DNA of 17,318 bases, from the NCBI GenBank assembly GCA_049414205.1, contig JBMSGE010000016.1:1-17318 (forward strand). The letters are read 5' to 3'. The DNA comes from Nitrosomaritimum sp049414205. GTDB lineage: Archaea; Thermoproteota; Nitrososphaeria; Nitrososphaerales; Nitrosopumilaceae. The position numbers and the translations under genes were made by a program. The notes under the pieces are model-generated. The model was not told where the DNA came from. It made no database searches and was given only the letters and a program-made list of their open reading frames with translations. Below, piece by piece: positions 13,639 to 17,318 of this stretch. The number at the start of each line of letters is the position of its first letter. Positions within the stretch are counted from its first letter, which is position 1.

Positions 13639-13657
13639 TTTGTTCAACTTGAACAAA
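13639..13657. promoter_or_regulatory. Perfect 19-bp palindrome upstream of the receiver gene (candidate operator)
   Basis: TTTGTTCAA (13639-13647), C13648, TTGAACAAA (13649-13657): 9-bp arms around a single base. It is centred about 45 nt before the receiver's ATG, immediately upstream of the TATA-like element. That is where archaeal activators or repressors with dimeric helix-turn-helix domains bind. It is about 115 nt from the divergent coiled-coil gene's start. Confidence 0.65.
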
Positions 13658-13740
13658 GAAAATAGAGATTCTATGTTTTATTTATAATCAGGATAATTTT
13701 CAAGATTTTAAGGACTTCAAAGCCTATAGAATTTAGAATA

Positions 13741-13750
13741 TTTTTTTAAT
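13741..13750 (+). promoter_or_regulatory. TATA-like box for the 13774 gene
   Basis: TTTTTTTAAT is centred 28 nt before TTG 13774, supporting that start codon as leaderless. Confidence 0.4.
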
Positions 13751-13773
13751 TGTAAAATCTTCACTCACTTATC

Positions 13774-14010
13774 TTGAATTTTCTCAAAGATAAAGTCAAA
13801 AAATACCAAGAAAAAAAGTTAGCGGAGGCTGAAGAAAAATTGAAATTTTACACTTTGGCAAAAACAAGACTTGAAAAACAATTGGAACTAACTAATGACG
13901 AGGAATTTAAGAGAATAAAAAAGGAAATAGAAAAACACCGGGAATTTATCGATATTTGGAAAAATAACGTGGCGTCAATTAATAAGCAAATAAAAAAATT
14001 AAATCACTAA
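13774..14010 (+). CDS. 78-residue coiled-coil protein
   Basis: A Lys/Glu-rich protein that is almost wholly helical. Residues about 3-38 and 41-76 form two long amphipathic helices with Leu/Ile heptads (KKLAEAEEKLKFYTLAKTRL; FKRIKKEIEKHREF), joined by a short turn near ELTNDEE, so an antiparallel helical hairpin or a coiled-coil dimer is likely. There is no Cys, signal or membrane segment. Start is TTG 13774, supported by a TATA-like box at leaderless spacing; no other start is available at the N-terminus. It lies 45 nt before the second roadblock-like gene. No function is recognised. Confidence 0.65.
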   Translation: MNFLKDKVKKYQEKKLAEAEEKLKFYTLAKTRLEKQLELTNDEEFKRIKKEIEKHREFIDIWKNNVASINKQIKKLNH

Positions 14011-14055
14011 ACCAGGCTGTAAAACCCTAATAATTAAGAGAATATGGGATAAATC

Positions 14056-14418
14056 ATGGACTTTGAGAAATTCTGTTCGGAAATTTTAGAATCTGACTCA
14101 AAAATCAGATTTGCCACTGCCTATGATGAGTGGGCTGTAAAATTAGGAGGAGGTATACGAGAAGGAGTTACAAACCTTCTCACCGAACGTCGAGAAAACG
14201 AGCTAGTTAACCTCTCGGTGATGGATTGGAAAGCCAGAAAAGAAATGTCTCAATGGCTTGGAAAAACAATCTATACTCTGGCCGAATATGACAAGGTAAA
14301 ACGATTCTCATTCTATCTTGGTGATGATAATTTGTTACTAGTTAGCACTGAAAAAGACGCAGATACCAACAAGATTGTAGATAATGTAATCAAGCTGTAC
14401 TACAAAAATCTAGACTAG
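14056..14418 (+). CDS. Roadblock-like single-domain protein (DUF6659-like), copy 2
   Basis: 120 residues, paralogous to the protein at 11475. Shared elements: KIRFATAYDEWAVKLGGGIR (16-35) against the other's IRFAGFLDMMGNQIAGSFRK, a VTNLL segment, WLGKTIYTLAEYDKVKRFSF (67-86), and LLLVSTEKDADT before the last helix. Overall identity is low, so the duplication is old or the copies came separately. The fold resembles roadblock/profilin-like modules that bind small GTPases or other partners; neither a GTPase nor a kinase gene lies alongside. The ATG at 14056 has an AT-rich box at 14028-14037. Being close to a receiver gene, a signalling role is possible but inferred only. Confidence 0.82.
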   Translation: MDFEKFCSEILESDSKIRFATAYDEWAVKLGGGIREGVTNLLTERRENELVNLSVMDWKARKEMSQWLGKTIYTLAEYDKVKRFSFYLGDDNLLLVSTEKDADTNKIVDNVIKLYYKNLD

Positions 14419-14490
14419 TCATGTGGTTCTTCTGCTTTCAAAGTTTAGAATAACAAAATAATTCTTCAAAGAATAACTTACCTGTAATCT

Positions 14491-14508
14491 CTTAATTTGG
14501 CAATTAAG
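14491..14508. repeat. Inverted repeat before the 14537 gene
   Basis: CTTAATT (14491-14497) and AATTAAG (14502-14508) flank TGGC. It ends at the TATA-like region of the next gene (about 14506-14516) and may be an operator, although AT-rich arms make chance more likely. Confidence 0.4.
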
Positions 14509-14536
14509 ATATTAGTATCCTTGAATATTATGAAAC

Positions 14537-14998
14537 ATGAGTAACTCCAAAGATTCTTCAAAATCAAACAAAGACAAAAAAATATCTGTATGTGATGTAA
14601 TGAAAGAAGACACTTCAAGAATTATTCAAAAATTAGAATCGCAAATTCCCTCTAACTTTCAACAATATTCGGATCTTTATACTGCATATTTGCACACTCT
14701 GGAAGATGTTTTTGGGACTTGTTACATTTCAGAAAAAGAGTTTTTTGATAAATTAAACATTGATCAAGGAATCCTAGCAGCATATCAAAAATATTCCAAC
14801 ACACTTACTGAGGCGTATCTTAACCAAATTGAACTATTCTCCAAAATAAAAGAACAAAACATCCAGGCACAAAAGTCTAACCTCCAGGTTTATGACAACT
14901 TGATGCATTCAATGATGGACTCCTATGCAAAATTCTTATCTGCATTTAACAAAACTTCCGTTCTATGGTTTGATCAAAAAAATTATGAAAACCCATAA
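14537..14998 (+). CDS. Helical soluble protein, phasin-like in character
   Basis: 153 residues. A Ser/Lys/Asp-rich N-terminus (1-15) is followed by continuous amphipathic helices from about residue 20 to 145, with many Tyr, Gln, Asn and Leu (YSDLYTAYLHTLEDVF at 44-59; AYQKYSNTLTEAYLNQIELF at 82-101; MHSMMDSYAKFLSAF at 123-137). Such long amphipathic helices without a membrane span resemble phasins or PhaE-type partner proteins of polyester granules, and thaumarchaea can make such polyesters. No sequence motif proves that and no synthase gene is nearby. Two Cys (C19, C62) are not in a metal motif. Single gene with its own promoter region. Confidence 0.72.
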   Translation: MSNSKDSSKSNKDKKISVCDVMKEDTSRIIQKLESQIPSNFQQYSDLYTAYLHTLEDVFGTCYISEKEFFDKLNIDQGILAAYQKYSNTLTEAYLNQIELFSKIKEQNIQAQKSNLQVYDNLMHSMMDSYAKFLSAFNKTSVLWFDQKNYENP

Positions 14999-15038
14999 AT
15001 TGTAATTTTTATAATTATTTATTATCTATAATACTAAA

Positions 15039-15054
15039 ATCAATTTGGACAAAT
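15039..15054 (+). repeat. Left copy of a 16-bp perfect inverted repeat
   Basis: ATCAATTTGGACAAAT. It is the exact reverse complement of 15249-15264. Bases 15041-15056 are also a small palindrome themselves (CAATTT-GGAC-AAATTG). It lies about 70 bp beyond the stop of the Cys-rich microprotein. Confidence 0.75.
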
Positions 15055-15122
15055 TGTTTTACGGATAATTTTTTCTGAAATCATGTGGTTGAAAGTGTCT
15101 TGAGATATCTGTGGGACTAATC

Positions 15123-15215
15123 TTATTCATACTGATCGTGGTTTTTACAAGTACACCCAGGATCTCTGGTTTTTGGAGAGGCACAAGTGCATTCTTTACA
15201 ACACCCATATTTCAT
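15123..15215 (-). CDS. 30-residue Cys-rich microprotein (metallothionein-like spacing)
   Basis: The minus strand from ATG 15215 to TAA 15123-15125 encodes 30 residues with six Cys: C5, C6, C9, C11 (GCCKECTC) and C21, C23 (GCTCKNH), plus H26. CC, CxxC and CxC pairs in so short a chain resemble metallothioneins and copper- or zinc-binding microproteins. There is no signal peptide, so it is probably cytoplasmic. A TATA-like element at 15241-15250 (minus strand ATATTTTAAT) lies about 30 nt before the ATG. Directly next to it begins one copy of a 16-bp inverted repeat, whose other copy lies beyond the stop. The short length makes the call less certain than for longer genes; the ordered Cys pattern and promoter support it. 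Confidence 0.6.
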   Translation of the reverse strand: MKYGCCKECTCASPKTRDPGCTCKNHDQYE

Positions 15216-15248
15216 TAATCTGAATCAAATATAATTTCACATTAAAAT

Positions 15249-15264
15249 ATTTGTCCAAATTGAT
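15249..15264 (-). repeat. Right copy of a 16-bp perfect inverted repeat
   Basis: ATTTGTCCAAATTGAT on the plus strand, the exact reverse complement of 15039-15054. It abuts the TATA-like element of the Cys-rich microprotein on its upstream side, a typical operator position. Confidence 0.75.
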
Positions 15265-15588
15265 GAACAAACTAATTTCATACTTGAATTGCTTATCTGT
15301 TTAAGAAACTAATTCCATATCTTACACTTTTGATTTTCATAACTTTAATGACGCCATTATCTATTCATCTAAAACCAAATCTAATAACTAAACCAATTAT
15401 GAATTTTCTAACAATGACTTTTTAAAATAAAATTAATTGAAATTTTCAAAAAATTAGGCTATCTAGGTAAATTTGATTTAATTTCGTTTATTTTATTTTA
15501 ACAAGTAAAATTTAGCTTAAAGAAATAGAGCTTTGATAATTTACAATAGACAAATACCACTTAAGACACCATGATTTAGATCATATGT
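15265..15588. other. Gene-free AT-rich stretch before the ParB-like gene
   Basis: No open frame of note was seen. The sequence is very AT-rich with several possible TATA elements (for example at about 15487-15500). The only structure I see is a short inverted repeat ATGAT-TTAG-ATCAT at 15571-15584, ending four bases before the GTG start of the ParB-like gene. That could be an autoregulatory site, but 5-bp arms are weak evidence. Confidence 0.4.
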
Positions 15589-16404
15589 GTGGCAAGAAGA
15601 TACAAACCTGTTATTTCATATCGCTTAAAGGAAATCCCTGTTAAACAAATTAAGGTCTGGCGAGAAGCCCAAGCAAGAAAACTAGATAGAGAAGGCATTT
15701 CTGAGCTTGCTAAATCAATTAAAACAGAAGGCTTGCTTAATCCCCCTCTTGTCCAAAAACAAGACCGAAATACTTACCTGTTAATGTCTGGTCAACGTAG
15801 GCTTGCCGCCATGAAAAGGCTTGGCGCAAAAAAAATTCCAGTACATCTTCTAACTAAACAAACTGCATATGATCTAGAAAACGCAAAAGCAGCATCTGTT
15901 GTAGAAAATATCCATAGAAATGACATGAATCATAAGGAAATAGCAGATGCTTGCAAATTCTTAAACGAACAGGTAGGAAAAACTACTGCTGCAAGATCAA
16001 TGGGCATGTCTGTACAGACTCTAAACAAATACCTTGGATTTGCCGGAGTACCTGCAAAATTAAAAGAATACGTTCCCTCTCAAATCTCACGTGATGAGGC
16101 TACAAAACTTTACCAAATCATACCTAATGTCTCTAAAGCAGAAAAATTAATCGAAAAACTATCTAGACTTGACTCTCCACTAAGAAAAAAATACCTGGCA
16201 GCCCTTGCTCAATCTCCAAAATCCTCTCATCTGAAACTATTGAAGAGAGCAAAATCCATGTTAATCAAACAAAATGTCTCCTTCAAATTATCAAAGACAA
16301 ATGCCCGTAAACTAGCAAGAGAATCAAACAAAAGTGAAGTAACTCCTGACGAATTGGCCGGAAAGATAATTTCAGACTATCTGAAACGCAAGAAAAGAAG
16401 GTAA
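15589..16404 (+). CDS. ParB/Spo0J-like DNA-binding protein
   Basis: 271 residues from GTG 15589. The N-terminal ParB/Srx domain has PVKQIKVW (17-24), the family's L-x2-SI-x2-GLLNPPLV (40-55), SGQRRLAAM (67-75, the GERR-type nucleotide-binding motif) and ENIHRNDMNHKEIADA (106-121, the EN-x-[QH]-R motif). Residues about 128-150 form a helix-turn-helix (KTTAARSMGMSVQTLNKYLG), and the long basic C-terminus ends LKRKKRR. ParB proteins bind centromere-like sites and, in bacteria, use CTP to slide on DNA; the archaeal role may be segregation or transcription control. No ParA gene is beside it. A GTG two bases upstream is out of frame. Confidence 0.92.
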   Translation: MARRYKPVISYRLKEIPVKQIKVWREAQARKLDREGISELAKSIKTEGLLNPPLVQKQDRNTYLLMSGQRRLAAMKRLGAKKIPVHLLTKQTAYDLENAKAASVVENIHRNDMNHKEIADACKFLNEQVGKTTAARSMGMSVQTLNKYLGFAGVPAKLKEYVPSQISRDEATKLYQIIPNVSKAEKLIEKLSRLDSPLRKKYLAALAQSPKSSHLKLLKRAKSMLIKQNVSFKLSKTNARKLARESNKSEVTPDELAGKIISDYLKRKKRR

Positions 16405-16421
16405 TTCTTTATCTATTCAAA

Positions 16422-16429
16422 ATTTATAG
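16422..16429 (+). promoter_or_regulatory. TATA-like box for the 16453 gene
   Basis: ATTTATAG is centred about 27 nt before TTG 16453, in the 48-nt gap after the ParB-like gene. It points to a separate leaderless transcript. Confidence 0.45.
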
Positions 16430-16452
16430 AATTAGAATTCACAAGATAACAA

Positions 16453-17196
16453 TTGTCACAAGATAAAAAAAAGATACTTCCTTTAGATAGTGAATCAGAC
16501 CATAGTTTACCTGGACGCTATGAGGAAAGCAGTTTTGCTTATTATGATATATCTCCGGAGGTCCCAAAATCAAAAAGCAAAGGAATTTGGATAATGGCAA
16601 TTGCCTTTGTAATAGTTGCAGGGGGGTTCTTTACATACTATTTTGTAAATCAAAGTGAAATTGACTCACGAATAATACAAAATTCTTTAATTGTAGATCC
16701 TGAAAGAAAGTTAGCACTACAATATGATGTAGGAGAATATGGCAGTGAGCATGCTCATGCAGCAATTGTTATTTTCGTAAATGAAGAACTACTAAACTTT
16801 GGATATTCAAAATTTCAATTGACAAGTAAATACATTCACTTTGAAAATCAAAACCCCTACATACTTCACAAACATGCTTCAGGAGTTCCTTTGGAGATGC
16901 TTTTTGCATCTATTGGAATGAAATTGACTCCTGAATGTTTTGTTCTTAACTATTCTTCAGACGATGATTCTGGCAGATTTTGTTCTGGTGATGGCAAGAC
17001 ACTTTCGTTTTATGTGAATGGAAAACAGTATAATTCAGATTTGTCAGAGTACGTTTTTGAACATAATGATAGGATTTTAGTATCATTCGGTGATCCAAAA
17101 TCCGTCCCAGAGCAAATAGAATTTTTAAAGTCATTAGAAATTTTTGATATTCCAAAAAAGATCCCACGATATTCTGGTGATGGTATTACTATTTGA
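16453..17196 (+). CDS. Membrane-anchored protein with conserved-looking His pairs
   Basis: 247 residues: an acidic cytoplasmic N-terminus (1-40), one membrane helix (about 44-65, GIWIMAIAFVIVAGGFF) and an extracellular domain. That domain contains H100-x-H102 (SEHAHAAIVIFVN), H129 (KYIHFENQ) and H139-x-H141 (YILHKHASG), plus C162 and C177, which may form a disulfide. The HxH pairs on predicted strands suggest a copper or other metal site. The later part (LSFYVNGKQYNSDLSEYVFE then DRILVSFGD, about 184-214) has the strand pattern of a small beta-grasp-like unit. Start is TTG 16453, supported by a TATA-like box at leaderless spacing. I think similar proteins occur in other thaumarchaea; the function is unknown. 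Confidence 0.78.
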   Translation: MSQDKKKILPLDSESDHSLPGRYEESSFAYYDISPEVPKSKSKGIWIMAIAFVIVAGGFFTYYFVNQSEIDSRIIQNSLIVDPERKLALQYDVGEYGSEHAHAAIVIFVNEELLNFGYSKFQLTSKYIHFENQNPYILHKHASGVPLEMLFASIGMKLTPECFVLNYSSDDDSGRFCSGDGKTLSFYVNGKQYNSDLSEYVFEHNDRILVSFGDPKSVPEQIEFLKSLEIFDIPKKIPRYSGDGITI

Positions 17197-17266
17197 TGTG
17201 GATTAATTATTTTTCAAGATAAAAAATAACTTTACACTAGATTGTGGCATCGAACTAAATTGTATA

Positions 17267-17318
17267 TGCCGGGGGCGGGTTTCGAACCCGCGACCTCCAG
17301 ATTATGAGTATTGCCTTC
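17267..17318 (-). tRNA. Elongator tRNA-Met(CAT), 3' part only, probably intron-containing
   Basis: On the minus strand the following are seen: anticodon loop CTCATAA (17302-17308, anticodon CAT at 17304-17306), 3' anticodon-stem strand TCTGG, variable loop AGGTC, T arm GCGGG-TTCGAAA-CCCGC, acceptor 3' strand CCCCGGC and discriminator A17267. CCA is not encoded. The layout matches archaeal elongator tRNA-Met, whose 5' acceptor would be GCCGGGG, lying beyond the window. The ten bases before the loop (GAAGGCAATA, 17309-17318) do not pair with TCTGG; CCAGA is expected. An intron just 5' of the loop or within the stem would explain this. Confidence 0.82.

Noticed and set aside
13438..13665. Plus-strand open frame of 75 residues across the receiver gene start
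   Set aside because: Antisense to a receiver with every key residue intact. The translation has no recognisable pattern, and the frame runs through the palindrome.
15084..15104. ATG downstream of the left inverted-repeat copy as a second microprotein
   Set aside because: The frame stops after six codons and a nearby GTG frame after eleven, so only an untranslated RNA could start there.

Overview
The window looks like chromosome of an ammonia-oxidising archaeon of the Nitrososphaerota (Thaumarchaeota), most like the marine Nitrosopumilus group. The DNA is strongly AT-rich. Archaeal information genes are present: ribosomal protein L21e, RNA polymerase subunit Rpo4/F, a DUF655 protein, KsgA/RsmA and a HemK2-type methyltransferase. 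TATA-like boxes sit about 25-30 nt before many start codons, which implies mostly leaderless transcripts. Several proteins resemble families I associate with this phylum: tiny zinc ribbons, roadblock-like single-domain proteins and duplicated secreted proteins. I saw no transposase, integrase, phage gene or CRISPR array.

Layout. 1-1800: the repetitive acidic tail of a plus-strand gene, then a minus-strand pair (helical protein and SAM methyltransferase, overlapping by 4 nt) and a minus-strand 41-residue zinc ribbon. 1871-4300: a tight five-gene plus-strand operon, rpl21e-rpoF-DUF655-rsmA-HemK2-like, for ribosome, transcription and translation-factor functions. 4301-5341: an isocitrate/isopropylmalate dehydrogenase family enzyme, tail to tail with the operon at zero spacing and divergent from a calcineurin-like phosphoesterase. 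6222-6308: tRNA-Ser(GCT). Two small genes follow (a zinc ribbon and a coiled coil), then a minus-strand pair made of a SirB1-like transglutaminase-fold/TPR protein and an unrecognised 398-residue protein. 8857-9910: a methyltransferase with an N-terminal Trm112-like zinc domain, convergent with an eight-cysteine microprotein.

9911-15264 is more lineage-specific and richer in unexplained signals. It holds a gene-free stretch with two hairpins, a polytopic membrane protein with a duplicated D-x3-H-x12-H motif, two paralogous roadblock-like proteins, a secreted protein with two tandem domains, and a stand-alone CheY-like receiver with a 19-bp palindrome upstream. It also holds coiled-coil and helical proteins, and a 30-residue six-cysteine microprotein bracketed by a perfect 16-bp inverted repeat. 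15589-17196 carries a ParB-like DNA-binding protein and a membrane-anchored histidine-rich protein. The right edge cuts through a minus-strand elongator tRNA-Met(CAT) whose visible 5' flank fails to complete the anticodon stem, which suggests an intron at a non-canonical position.

The signals most worth pursuing are the inverted-repeat-bracketed Cys-rich microprotein, the probable non-canonical tRNA-Met intron, the duplicated His/Asp motif of the membrane protein, and the palindrome before the receiver gene. I did not find a large multi-gene system that I could defend as new.
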